Below, piece after piece: positions 8,237 to 15,418 of a DNA stretch of 25,360 nucleotides. The stretch is taken from assembly GCA_012518155.1 (NCBI GenBank), contig JAAYTC010000020.1, positions 1-25,360 of the forward strand, read 5' to 3'. Origin of the DNA: Bacteroidales bacterium. Lineage in GTDB: Bacteria > Bacteroidota > Bacteroidia > Bacteroidales > Dysgonomonadaceae. Each line of letters starts with the position of its first letter. Position 1 is the stretch's first letter. The translations under genes and the position numbers were made by a program. The notes under the pieces were generated by a model that saw only the letters and a program-made list of their open reading frames with translations, was not told the origin of the DNA and searched no databases.

Positions 8237-8259
8237 ACGCGGGTGATTCGCTCCCTACC

Positions 8260-9162
8260 TTACCATAAAGGTGTAGGGTATTCTCCTTTTTCGGTCAGTT
8301 CTTTAAATCGTTTCACCACACCCGGGCGGTCGTCGGCGTAGGTCACCCCGAACCATTTCGAAGGCGTATCGAGCACCTTCACCGATACGGTTCCGTTCAC
8401 GATAAGCTTATTCACCAGCAGTGGAATAAAATACTCTGCCTTTATATTTTCGGCGTTCTCCTTCAGAAACTGCACGAAGTCCTCCTCCGAGTAATCGAAA
8501 TAATCGGGCGTGAATCCCCACATGTTCATCGACACGGGTGTGTTATCGTCAATTGCCACCCACCGGTCGTTTTCGTCTTTATAGCTCACCTTGCCATCCA
8601 CTCGCATCACCTGGGTACGTTCCACCACGCCCGTGAGGTTATCCTCTTGGTCCGTCGCGCACACCCCGCGTGCCACGGTGCCGCTCTCCGAGAGGGTATT
8701 CCCCACCCGGTAGCCTACCATGCAATAGTGGTTTTTGCTATCCCCCAACGTGTTCAGGTAATCGCCCAACACTTGAAAGCTCTCCCGGCCATAAAAATCG
8801 TCGGCATTAATCACCGCAAACGGTTCATTAATTACCTCTTTCCCCATCATCACCGCGTGGTTAGTGCCCCATGGCTTCACTCTATCGGGATGCGGCTCGA
8901 ACCCATCGGGTAGCTTATCCAGCTCTTGGAAAACCAATTCCACGGGAATCTTCTTCTCGTACTTCTTCACGATCTTCTCCCTGAATTCCTCTTCAAACGA
9001 CTCTCGAATCACGAACACCAGTTTACCAAAACCGGCATTCACCGCATCGTAAATTGAATAATCCATGATGGTTTCCCCGTTGGGTCCCACCCCATCGAGT
9101 TGTTTAAGTCCTCCATAACGGCTGCCCATTCCGGCCGCCAAAACAAATAAAGTAGGTTTCAT
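8260..9162 (-). CDS. Sugar-phosphate nucleotidyltransferase-like protein
   Basis: This 300-residue cytoplasmic protein starts with the nucleotidyltransferase signature LAAGMGSRYGGLKQ (8-21), the G-x-G-x-R-x(5)-K type loop that binds the NTP. KPWGTNHAV (96-104) and INADDFYG (118-125), the latter with a metal-binding Asp pair, follow. This layout fits enzymes that join a sugar-1-phosphate to an NTP to make a nucleotide sugar, but the family is divergent and the sugar is not identifiable. I use the ATG at 9162. A 31-residue upstream extension in the same frame is unlike the family, and a good promoter lies inside it (9229-9236). It is upstream of the CorC-like gene on the same strand. The nearby galactose operon lacks galT and galE, so a role in UDP-sugar supply is conceivable but not shown. 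Confidence 0.85.
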   Translation of the reverse strand: MKPTLFVLAAGMGSRYGGLKQLDGVGPNGETIMDYSIYDAVNAGFGKLVFVIRESFEEEFREKIVKKYEKKIPVELVFQELDKLPDGFEPHPDRVKPWGTNHAVMMGKEVINEPFAVINADDFYGRESFQVLGDYLNTLGDSKNHYCMVGYRVGNTLSESGTVARGVCATDQEDNLTGVVERTQVMRVDGKVSYKDENDRWVAIDDNTPVSMNMWGFTPDYFDYSEEDFVQFLKENAENIKAEYFIPLLVNKLIVNGTVSVKVLDTPSKWFGVTYADDRPGVVKRFKELTEKGEYPTPLW

Positions 9163-9228
9163 TGCACTATTTAGTTTTTTGATATTATCGATTCGATGGC
9201 ATAGTCCATCCGCGCATCGCTTCCATTG

Positions 9229-9260
9229 CAAATGTACGGTTTTTATCGAAACCATGGAAA
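9229..9260 (-). promoter_or_regulatory. Promoter of the nucleotidyltransferase gene
   Basis: On the minus strand TACATTTG (9229-9236) is a perfect Bacteroidetes -7 box (TAnnTTTG). The upstream element is weak (TTTT-like near 9257-9260). The spacer holds a small inverted repeat, GGTTT (9238-9242) and AAACC (9249-9253). Transcription from here would give a leader of about 60 nt before the ATG at 9162. This also argues against the longer upstream start codon. Confidence 0.55.
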
Positions 9261-9269
9261 AGATTATAT

Positions 9270-9941
9270 CTATTTCTTGTCAATGGCTTTCCAAAGAGGA
9301 TCGTTTGGCACGGGCGCAACCACGTGGATGGGTTCCTTGGATACGGGGTGCACGAACGAAACCGAACGGGCATGCAAGCTGATGCTACCGTCGGGATTGG
9401 AGCGCCGGGCACCGTACTTGAGATCGCCCTTGATGGGGCACCCGATTTTTGCCAACTGAACGCGTATCTGGTGGTGCCGCCCGGTCTCCAGGTCAACCTC
9501 CACCAAGTAGTATTTCAACGACGCACCCACTAACCGGTAATGCATCACCGCCTTTTTCGCGCGGGGCGTTTCGCGATCGTACGCGGTGGATTTGTTTTGT
9601 TTCTCGTTCTTGATCAGGTAATGCGTTAAGGTATCTTCTTCCTCGGGCGGGCGATTCCCAACAATGGCCCAGTAGATTTTCTCTACCGAGCCTTCGCGAA
9701 ACATATCGTTAAGCCGGGATAGCGCCTTGCTCGTCTTGGCAAACACCACTGCCCCACTCGTCGGCCGGTCGAGCCGGTGTGTGACACCGCAAAAGACGTT
9801 GCCCGGTTTGTTGTACTTTACTTTCAGGTACTCCTTCACGATGTCAGACAGTGGCTTGTCGCCCGTTTTGTCGCCTTGCACGATCTCACCGGCAGCCTTG
9901 TTGACGATAATAATATGGTTGTCTTCGTAAAGAACGGTCAC
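9270..9941 (-). CDS. RluA-family pseudouridine synthase
   Basis: This 223-residue enzyme converts specific uridines in RNA to pseudouridine. It has the RluA-type catalytic motif HRLDRPTSG (55-63), with Asp58 as the nucleophile, and the family motifs VVFAKTSKAL, KIYWAIV, LETGRHHQIRVQLA and HPVSKEP in the expected order. There is no N-terminal S4 RNA-binding domain, so it belongs to the short group that includes RluA and TruC-like enzymes. The precise target (tRNA or rRNA position) cannot be assigned. It begins 4 bp after the fabG stop and is probably translated from the TetR-fabG-rluA transcript. It acts in the cytoplasm. An unrelated promoter for the next gene lies just beyond its stop. Confidence 0.92.
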   Translation of the reverse strand: MTVLYEDNHIIIVNKAAGEIVQGDKTGDKPLSDIVKEYLKVKYNKPGNVFCGVTHRLDRPTSGAVVFAKTSKALSRLNDMFREGSVEKIYWAIVGNRPPEEEDTLTHYLIKNEKQNKSTAYDRETPRAKKAVMHYRLVGASLKYYLVEVDLETGRHHQIRVQLAKIGCPIKGDLKYGARRSNPDGSISLHARSVSFVHPVSKEPIHVVAPVPNDPLWKAIDKK

Positions 9942-9945
9942 TGTA

Positions 9946-10692
9946 TCATGTATTCATACCACCGCAGACGTTGATAACCTGTCCGCTCACGTACGAAGAG
10001 AGGTCTGATGCGAGGTAAAGGGCCGCGTTCGCGACATCTTCCGGTGTACCTCCTCGACGCAGGGGGATTTGCTTTGCCCATTCGTTACGCACCTCTTCCG
10101 AAAGTTGGCCGGTCATTTCAGTAATGATGAAGCCCGGAGCAATAGCATTAGCCCGGATACCGCGTGAACCGAGTTCTTTCGCGACCGATTTTGCCAACCC
10201 GATCATCCCCGCCTTTGAAGCGGAATAGTTCGATTGACCGGCATTGCCTGACACGCCTACCACGGAGCTCATGTTCACGATGCTGCCTGATTTTTGCCGC
10301 ATCATCACCGGAGTAACCGCGTGGATGAAGTTGAAGGCCGATTTCAGGTTCACGTTGATCACCGCGTCCCATTGCTGCTCGCTCATACGCATCATTAAGC
10401 CATCTTTGGTAATTCCCGCGTTGTTAATCAAGATATCGATACGGCCAAAATCTTGCATTACTTGCTCTACTACTTGGTGGGTCTCTTCAAAGTTGGCCGC
10501 GTTAGAGGCGTATCCTTTGCATTTTACGCCTAGCGAAGCGATTTCTGTTTCCGTGGCTTCACCCGCTTCATCGATCGTTAAATCGGTAAAAGCAATGTTT
10601 GCTCCTTCCGACGCGAATTTCAACGCGATTGCTTTCCCGATACCACGGGCAGCACCTGTAATCAAGGCTGTTTTACCTTCTAAAAGCTTCAT
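9946..10692 (-). CDS. fabG: 3-oxoacyl-[acyl-carrier-protein] reductase
   Basis: FabG reduces 3-oxoacyl-ACP to 3-hydroxyacyl-ACP with NADPH in fatty-acid elongation. The 248-residue protein is a textbook short-chain dehydrogenase: cofactor motif TGAARGIGKA (12-21), NNAGI (90-94), and the catalytic set Asn115, Ser143, Tyr156 and Lys160 (YSASK). The ending YVSGQVINVCGGMNT is typical of FabG. It lies between the upstream TetR gene (36-bp gap) and the downstream rluA gene (4-bp gap), all in one direction. The TetR neighbour suggests transcriptional control of this reductase. Other SDR enzymes share the same motifs, but length and C terminus favour FabG. Confidence 0.94.
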   Translation of the reverse strand: MKLLEGKTALITGAARGIGKAIALKFASEGANIAFTDLTIDEAGEATETEIASLGVKCKGYASNAANFEETHQVVEQVMQDFGRIDILINNAGITKDGLMMRMSEQQWDAVINVNLKSAFNFIHAVTPVMMRQKSGSIVNMSSVVGVSGNAGQSNYSASKAGMIGLAKSVAKELGSRGIRANAIAPGFIITEMTGQLSEEVRNEWAKQIPLRRGGTPEDVANAALYLASDLSSYVSGQVINVCGGMNT

Positions 10693-10728
10693 ATACCTTC
10701 TATTAAATATTAATTCGATTTTTAATTT

Positions 10729-11331
10729 TCAGTCGTTATATAACCCCTTAAACACGAGATTCGAGATAATATCTCTGTCCTCTTTTTTATTGTAATCGAG
10801 CTTCATCGTGCCGCGAATCACCGGTACTTCGAGCCCCTTGAATGCATAATGTAAAAGTTCTGCCGTTTTACGCACGTCGGCCATTTGGAATACCCCTTTA
10901 TCGAGTCCATCTTGCAAGATCGACTCTAGGTAGTGAATCTCGTTTTTATCGAACTCTTTTCGCACGTTTTCCACCTGCCATATATCGCGAAAGAAGTCGG
11001 CACGGAGCGTTCCGTTTCGGGTAACCACCTCTTTTATGGCATTCAGCCGGGTAAAAGCAAGCAGCAACAACTTCTCGTCCGCGCGAATCTCTCGCCTGAC
11101 TACCTCCTCGAGCCTCGCGTACAAAACGCTCAACTCCGACTCGATTACGGCTTTATAGATATCCTGTTTACTCCTAAAATAAGTATACAGGGTGCGGCGG
11201 CCACGGTGGGATGCTTCGGCGATATCGTTCATGGTGGTATTCTCGACACCTTTTTTAGCGAAAAGCTGTCGAGCAACATCTATCAAATCTTTTTTTGTTT
11301 TCGAAATTGCCAATGCCACGATATTTTGCAC
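10729..11331 (-). CDS. TetR/AcrR-family transcriptional regulator
   Basis: This 200-residue DNA-binding regulator has the TetR N-terminal helix-turn-helix: KTKKDLIDVARQLFAKKG, then TTMNDIAEASHRGRRTLYTYFRSKQDIY (about residues 11-59). The remaining all-helical C-terminal part would bind a ligand and dimerise. The start is a GTG at 11331; a second GTG four codons later (11319) is equally possible, and there is no ATG before the conserved domain. It precedes fabG by 36 bp, so it may control its own transcript with fabG and rluA, perhaps in response to an acyl compound. That ligand is a guess. A perfect -7 promoter box and an inverted repeat overlap its start region. Confidence 0.92.
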   Translation of the reverse strand: MQNIVALAISKTKKDLIDVARQLFAKKGVENTTMNDIAEASHRGRRTLYTYFRSKQDIYKAVIESELSVLYARLEEVVRREIRADEKLLLLAFTRLNAIKEVVTRNGTLRADFFRDIWQVENVRKEFDKNEIHYLESILQDGLDKGVFQMADVRKTAELLHYAFKGLEVPVIRGTMKLDYNKKEDRDIISNLVFKGLYND

Positions 11332-11357
11332 GTTTTAATTATATATGTGCAAAAATA
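11324..11357 (-). promoter_or_regulatory. TetR promoter with overlapping candidate operator
   Basis: On the minus strand TATTTTTG (11350-11357) is a perfect Bacteroidetes -7 box, placed about 19 nt before the GTG start. An exact inverted repeat overlaps it: TTTTGCAC (11324-11331) and GTGCAAAA (11347-11354), 15 bp apart. The total span of 31 bp and the overlap with both the -7 box and start codon are what an autorepressor site would look like. The upstream -33 element is poor (TTTTCC). Confidence 0.5.
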
Positions 11358-11431
11358 AAACAAAGATTTCAGATTTGGAAAACTATTTTCATAAAAAATG
11401 GGTGAAATCGCGGAAGTTGAGTCTACCGAAA

Positions 11432-12022
11432 TCAGGTTTTATCCGAACTTTCTTGATTTTTCAACATATCGGAAGCTTCACATACCTCCTGATACCACTC
11501 TTCGCCAAACTTGCGAATGAGGGGCTCCTTCAGAAACCGGAAGAGAGGTAATCCTTCACTTCGTCCCTTTTTTACCCCGGGTTTACAAATCGACCAGCGG
11601 TGATAATTAACCGCGGTGAAATCCTTATACTCGTTTAACCGGATGGGGTACAAATGGCAAGAAATGGGTTTTTGTACCGGTATACGGCCCTCTCGGTAGG
11701 CGGTATCTATGGCACATTTGCAGATGCCATTTTCATCGTAGTATGCAAACACGCATTCGCGGCCTTTTACCAGTGAAGTAACCAGCTCGCCGTCGTAATC
11801 CACGTAAGATATGCCTTGATCGGCAATCACCTCTTTGGCCGCGGGCATGAGGTCGTCCATGATCTCGGGAAGGATCGCGTCAATCTGCTCGCGCTCTTCG
11901 CGGGTGATGGGAGCGCCCGATTCACCGTCGACGCAGCATTGGCCCTTGCATTTGCACAGGTCGCAAATAAAATGTTCCTCGAAAATATCGTGGGATAGAA
12001 CCGTATCTTGAATTTGAATCAT
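11432..12022 (-). CDS. DUF3109-family Cys-rich protein
   Basis: This is a 196-residue protein of unknown function, recognisable as DUF3109, a family common in Bacteroidetes and related to the YkgJ-type Cys cluster proteins. Cysteines are dense and patterned: CDLCKCKGQCC (20-30), C90, CKC (101-103), SCHLYPIRL (C122) and SICKPG (C146). They suggest binding of zinc or an iron-sulfur cluster. There is no signal peptide or membrane segment. The start is ATG at 12022, 26 bp after the CPBP stop, so the two genes are probably one transcript. Its stop lies 100 bp before the TetR start region. No catalytic role is proposed. Confidence 0.88.
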   Translation of the reverse strand: MIQIQDTVLSHDIFEEHFICDLCKCKGQCCVDGESGAPITREEREQIDAILPEIMDDLMPAAKEVIADQGISYVDYDGELVTSLVKGRECVFAYYDENGICKCAIDTAYREGRIPVQKPISCHLYPIRLNEYKDFTAVNYHRWSICKPGVKKGRSEGLPLFRFLKEPLIRKFGEEWYQEVCEASDMLKNQESSDKT

Positions 12023-12048
12023 TTGAATATCAATTTATTGAATTAAAA

Positions 12049-12963
12049 CTAAACGCTCGGCCGATGATGATCGACGTTGTGGCGAATATTTCTTTTCCTG
12101 TAATTTCGAAAAAGGAGAAATGTGAACGCGACGCTCAAGAGCGCAACCGTTGCAAAGGGAACAGTTATTTCCGTCTCCTCCAAACTCAGCATCCATTCAG
12201 AATCACTCCAAAAATGGTGAAGCAGGATTACTGTCGCGTTATTGATAAAATGCACCAGAATAGGAACCCATAAATTACGGGTGTAGAGAAAAAGATAACC
12301 CAGCAGTGCCCCTAGTACCAAACGGGGGAAAAAACCATAAAACTGAAAGTGTATTACACTAAATATTAGGGCTGCCCCCCACACCGCCGCGTGTCCGTTC
12401 CGAAACTTCTTTGCAAGGAGCTGTTGCAACGCGCCGCGAAAAAAGATCTCTTCTGCCATTGCCGCGAGGCCCGCTACGATAAGCACGTTCAAGAGCAAAT
12501 GAAGGGTTGTTCCGCCGGACAACAGCAGATGAGTGACCTCCATTGCCGAGTCTTCCAACGCTCGCATCCATTCCTCTACCGACTGGAAGCGTTCGGGTAA
12601 AGCGATGCTTTGATTCCACTGGTTTAAAAATGAAACCGCCGCGTAAGAAAGGATAAAAGCAGAGATCCCGAATGCAATTTTTTGCCCCATCAAGCGATCG
12701 CGTCTCAACTTGAGGTATGTCCACACGTTACCGCCTCCCAGCCTGGCGTCAAACAGCGCGGGTAACATAAAAGCTACCACCGATTGAATTACCGTTCCGG
12801 TATAAATGGAGGCTCTCGCGTTACCCGATAATGCAGGTATGAAGGAGACGAGTGTTAAAAGTAGGCCCGAAATTAAAAGACCCGCGAACCACAATAGCAA
12901 CAGGAAAAGGATCCGGGTGCCGGGCGACGCGTGGAGATAAGAGGGGCTGATCATTCGAGCCAT
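12049..12963 (-). CDS. CPBP-family intramembrane glutamic endopeptidase
   Basis: This 304-residue polytopic membrane protein has about seven or eight hydrophobic helices and the CPBP (Abi/CAAX protease) motifs. EEIFFR (171-176) supplies the catalytic glutamate pair and Arg, His205 lies in SVIHFQFYGF, and HFINN (238-242) is the third motif. Family members act as membrane proteases in processing of prenylated or peptide substrates, in regulated proteolysis or as bacteriocin immunity factors; the substrate here is unknown. The ATG at 12963 is followed by a positively charged first segment. A perfect promoter (13005-13036) lies 40 bp upstream. It precedes the DUF3109 gene by 26 bp and is divergent from tig. 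Confidence 0.9.
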   Translation of the reverse strand: MARMISPSYLHASPGTRILFLLLLWFAGLLISGLLLTLVSFIPALSGNARASIYTGTVIQSVVAFMLPALFDARLGGGNVWTYLKLRRDRLMGQKIAFGISAFILSYAAVSFLNQWNQSIALPERFQSVEEWMRALEDSAMEVTHLLLSGGTTLHLLLNVLIVAGLAAMAEEIFFRGALQQLLAKKFRNGHAAVWGAALIFSVIHFQFYGFFPRLVLGALLGYLFLYTRNLWVPILVHFINNATVILLHHFWSDSEWMLSLEETEITVPFATVALLSVAFTFLLFRNYRKRNIRHNVDHHRPSV

Positions 12964-13004
12964 TTCAAGTAGTTTTATTTGATCTATATCTGAAAATTAA
13001 AACA

Positions 13005-13036
13005 CAAAGTTACAATGATAAACGAAAAACACCAAA
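13005..13036 (-). promoter_or_regulatory. Promoter of the CPBP-DUF3109 unit
   Basis: On the minus strand the sequence reads TTTG (13033-13036), a 20-bp spacer, then TAACTTTG (13005-13012). This matches the Bacteroidetes primary sigma consensus at both boxes. It would start transcription near 12998 and give a leader of about 35 nt before the CPBP start. Confidence 0.7.
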
Positions 13037-13041
13037 AGAAC

Positions 13042-13056
13042 GCGGCCATCGGCCGC
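13042..13056. repeat. GC-rich palindrome between divergent promoters
   Basis: GCGGCC (13042-13047), ATC, GGCCGC (13051-13056) is a perfect 6-bp inverted repeat. It is a conspicuous GC island in otherwise AT-rich DNA. It lies between the -33 boxes of the two back-to-back promoters, a natural position for a shared regulator, but no binding protein is suggested by the sequence. Confidence 0.45.
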
Positions 13057-13074
13057 CGTGTGGGTAAAATAATT

Positions 13075-13105
13075 TTTGCAAATTGAAAGAATAACACTAA
13101 TTTTG
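13075..13105 (+). promoter_or_regulatory. Promoter of the tig gene
   Basis: TTTG (13075-13078), a 19-bp spacer and TAATTTTG (13098-13105) form a full match to the Bacteroidetes promoter consensus. Transcription would begin near 13112, leaving a leader of about 68 nt before the tig ATG. Confidence 0.75.
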
Positions 13106-13179
13106 CACTCTTATTTCGAAAAGACTTTCAAACGGTTGAATTATACCGACTTTCAATAAAAATTAATCATTGCACTCTG

Positions 13180-14634
13180 ATGAAGTCAACATTGAATAAA
13201 ACGAACGATGTAAATGGAACCATCGTGATCGAACTGGAAAAGGTGGATTACCAAGAAAAAGTGGAACAATCATTGAACCAATTCCGCCAACGTGCCAACA
13301 TACCCGGTTTTAGACAAGGTAAAGTACCTAAAAGCGTCATACAAAAACTGTACGGAAAAGCCGTTTTAATAGAGGAAATAAACAAAATAGTTACCGACGA
13401 GGTGAGCAATTTCATCCGCGATAATAACCTGAAGATTTTGGGTGAACCGCTTCCCGACGAAAGTGAAGACAAACAGGTAGACCTGGACAAGGACGATGTG
13501 CTTAAGTTTTATTTTGACGTGGCTCTCACGCCGGAGTTCGAACTCCCACTGAGTGACTTGGAGGTAACCTATTACCACGTTAAACTCGAATCGGAGCACC
13601 TCGATCAACAGATAGATTCGTACAAACAAAACTATGGTACCTACGATGCGGTAGAAGAGGGAGCACTCGATACCGACCTGATAAAAGGTACGCTCACCGA
13701 ACTGGAAGAGGGAGAAGAAAAAGAAGACGGCAGGGTCATTGAAAATGCCATTTTGATGCCTTCTTACCTGAAAGATGAAGAGGTGAAGAAATCTTTTGTT
13801 GGTGCAAATGTGGGCGATAACGTGGTATTCAATCCCAAATCGGCCTACGATAATAACGACGCGGAAGTGGCTTCATTACTTCAAACAACAAAAGAAGAGG
13901 TGGCCGAAGTGCGATCCGATTTCCGCTTCGATATCCTTGAAGTAACCCGTTACAAAGAGGCCGAGCTGAATCAGGACTTATTCGACCGGGTATTGGGCGA
14001 AGGAGTGGCCACTACGGAAGATGAATTTAAAGAGAAAGTAGAGGAGATGCTCGTGTCGCAATTCAAGCCGAGCGTCGACCACCTCTTTATTCACGAGGCC
14101 CGAGACCTGATCGTGGAAAAGATGGGCGACGTGAAGTTTCCCGACGAATTCTTGAAAAATTGGCTGATGAAATCGGACGAAAACAGAACCGCCGAGGAGG
14201 TGGAAGAAGACTATCCAAAAATCTTGGAGGACTTGAAATTCCACGTGGCCAAGCAACAAATTATTGACGAAAACGATATAAAGGTAGAGTTTAGCGATAT
14301 CGAAGCCATCGCCGAAGAGGTAGCACGCGCGCAATTCGCGCAGTATGGCATGACGAACCTGCCTGCTGATGTGCTCCAGAACTACGCGAAGAGTTTACTC
14401 GAAAAAGAAGAGAGTGTCCGGAGCCTGTACGACAGGGCTACCGAGAACAAACTGATCAACTGGCTGAAAGAGCACGTGACCGTGATCGAAAAAGAGGTGT
14501 TCACCGAGGAGTTTAACACCCTGATGGAAGAGCACTCGCACGCTCACGGCGAAGGTGCGCATGATGAAGGTGAGGATGCGCACGATGAAGGTGAGGGTGC
14601 ACACGATGAAGGTGAGGATACACACGACGCTTGA
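13180..14634 (+). CDS. tig: Trigger factor (ribosome-associated chaperone)
   Basis: Trigger factor binds the ribosome near the exit tunnel and shields nascent chains. The N-terminal ribosome-binding domain is clear, including the signature GFRQGKVPK (43-51). The central region, where E. coli carries an FKBP-type prolyl isomerase domain, is only weakly similar (about 155-265). The substrate-cradle domain follows to about residue 445. The protein is 484 residues, longer than E. coli's 432, partly because of a C-terminal tail of His, Asp, Glu and Gly with three near-identical heptads AHDEGE[D/G] (460-480). The start at 13180 follows a full Bacteroidetes promoter. It is followed by clpP and clpX on the same strand, a conserved protein-quality-control group. 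Confidence 0.95.
   Translation: MKSTLNKTNDVNGTIVIELEKVDYQEKVEQSLNQFRQRANIPGFRQGKVPKSVIQKLYGKAVLIEEINKIVTDEVSNFIRDNNLKILGEPLPDESEDKQVDLDKDDVLKFYFDVALTPEFELPLSDLEVTYYHVKLESEHLDQQIDSYKQNYGTYDAVEEGALDTDLIKGTLTELEEGEEKEDGRVIENAILMPSYLKDEEVKKSFVGANVGDNVVFNPKSAYDNNDAEVASLLQTTKEEVAEVRSDFRFDILEVTRYKEAELNQDLFDRVLGEGVATTEDEFKEKVEEMLVSQFKPSVDHLFIHEARDLIVEKMGDVKFPDEFLKNWLMKSDENRTAEEVEEDYPKILEDLKFHVAKQQIIDENDIKVEFSDIEAIAEEVARAQFAQYGMTNLPADVLQNYAKSLLEKEESVRSLYDRATENKLINWLKEHVTVIEKEVFTEEFNTLMEEHSHAHGEGAHDEGEDAHDEGEGAHDEGEDTHDA
14557..14631 (+). repeat. 21-bp tandem repeat encoding the trigger-factor tail
   Basis: Three 21-bp units (14557-14577, 14578-14598, 14599-14619) and a partial fourth (14620-14631) encode AHDEGED, AHDEGEG, AHDEGED and THDA. 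They differ mostly at codon third positions. The unit length is a multiple of three, so gain or loss of copies would keep the reading frame up to the stop at 14632. Confidence 0.9.
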
Positions 14635-14639
14635 AAATC

Positions 14640-14655
14640 TTGGCACTTTATTTGT
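14640..14655 (+). promoter_or_regulatory. Possible sigma-54-type site upstream of clpP
   Basis: TTGGCAC (14640-14646) followed after five bases by TTGT (14652-14655) resembles the -24/-12 sigma-54 promoter (TGGCAC-N5-TTGC), with one mismatch at the key -12 position. It lies just past the tig stop and 80 bp before clpP. No sigma-54 activator gene is in the window. Confidence 0.25.
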
Positions 14656-14734
14656 AGACATTATATCGACAAGTTAAAGTAAACAATACACAACAGGATT
14701 TTACTCTATATCCTAACGTGAAAAAAGTAATGGT

Positions 14735-15403
14735 ATGAATAACGAGTTTAAAAAATACGCGGTAAAGCACCTCGGGATGAATAGTTCCCGGTTAGAGAGT
14801 TACATGAATATTACCAGCCAGGGATATATATCTCCCACTATCATCGAAGAGCGTCAACTTAATGTAGCCCAAATGGATGTCTTCTCACGGCTGATGATGG
14901 ACCGCATTATATTCTTGGGCACTTCGATAGATGACTACACGGCAAACGTGATTCAAGCACAATTGCTTTATCTCGACTCTTCCGATCCCGGCAAAGATAT
15001 CTCTATCTATATTAATTCTCCGGGTGGATCGGTGTACGCCGGATTGGGTATCTATGATACCATGCAGTTTATTTCCAGCGAAATATCTACCATCTGCACG
15101 GGCATTGCTGCCTCAATGGCAGCCGTTTTACTCGTGGCCGGCACCGATAAAAAACGGTTTGCCCTCACCCACTCTCGCGTGATGATTCACCAACCGATGG
15201 GTGGTGTACAGGGGCAGGCTTCCGATATAGAGATCACGGCTCGTGAAATCGCGAAAATCAAACAGGAACTTTATGCCATTATTTCGAGTCACTCGGGCAA
15301 ACCGATCGAGGAGGTGGAGAGGGATTCCGACCGCGACTTCTGGATGACGGCCGCGGAGGCAAAGGCATATGGTATGGTCGACGACGTGCTAACGAAAAGA
15401 TAA
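14735..15403 (+). CDS. clpP: ATP-dependent Clp protease proteolytic subunit
   Basis: ClpP forms the two-ring proteolytic chamber that degrades proteins unfolded by ClpX. The 222-residue protein has the catalytic triad at the expected spacing: Ser127 in GIAASMAAV, His152 in SRVMIHQPMGG and Asp201 in DRDFWMTAAEA. The INSPGGSVYAGLGIYDTM segment (93-110) is the usual oxyanion/handle region. The N-terminal stretch of about 35 residues is longer than mature E. coli ClpP and may include a cleaved propeptide. clpX starts 15 bp after its stop, so the two are co-expressed. A 100-bp gap follows tig and contains a sigma-54-like motif. Confidence 0.97.
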   Translation: MNNEFKKYAVKHLGMNSSRLESYMNITSQGYISPTIIEERQLNVAQMDVFSRLMMDRIIFLGTSIDDYTANVIQAQLLYLDSSDPGKDISIYINSPGGSVYAGLGIYDTMQFISSEISTICTGIAASMAAVLLVAGTDKKRFALTHSRVMIHQPMGGVQGQASDIEITAREIAKIKQELYAIISSHSGKPIEEVERDSDRDFWMTAAEAKAYGMVDDVLTKR

Positions 15404-15418
15404 GTAAACAGAACAAAA

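Noticed and set aside
9163..9255. Upstream extension of the nucleotidyltransferase frame
   Set aside because: The nucleotide-binding motif normally begins within about 10 residues of the start, and a perfect -7 promoter box lies inside this stretch.
14557..14631. Short direct repeats as a possible CRISPR or minisatellite outside genes
   Set aside because: The 21-bp units are contiguous, in frame and encode the trigger-factor tail; there are no spacers.
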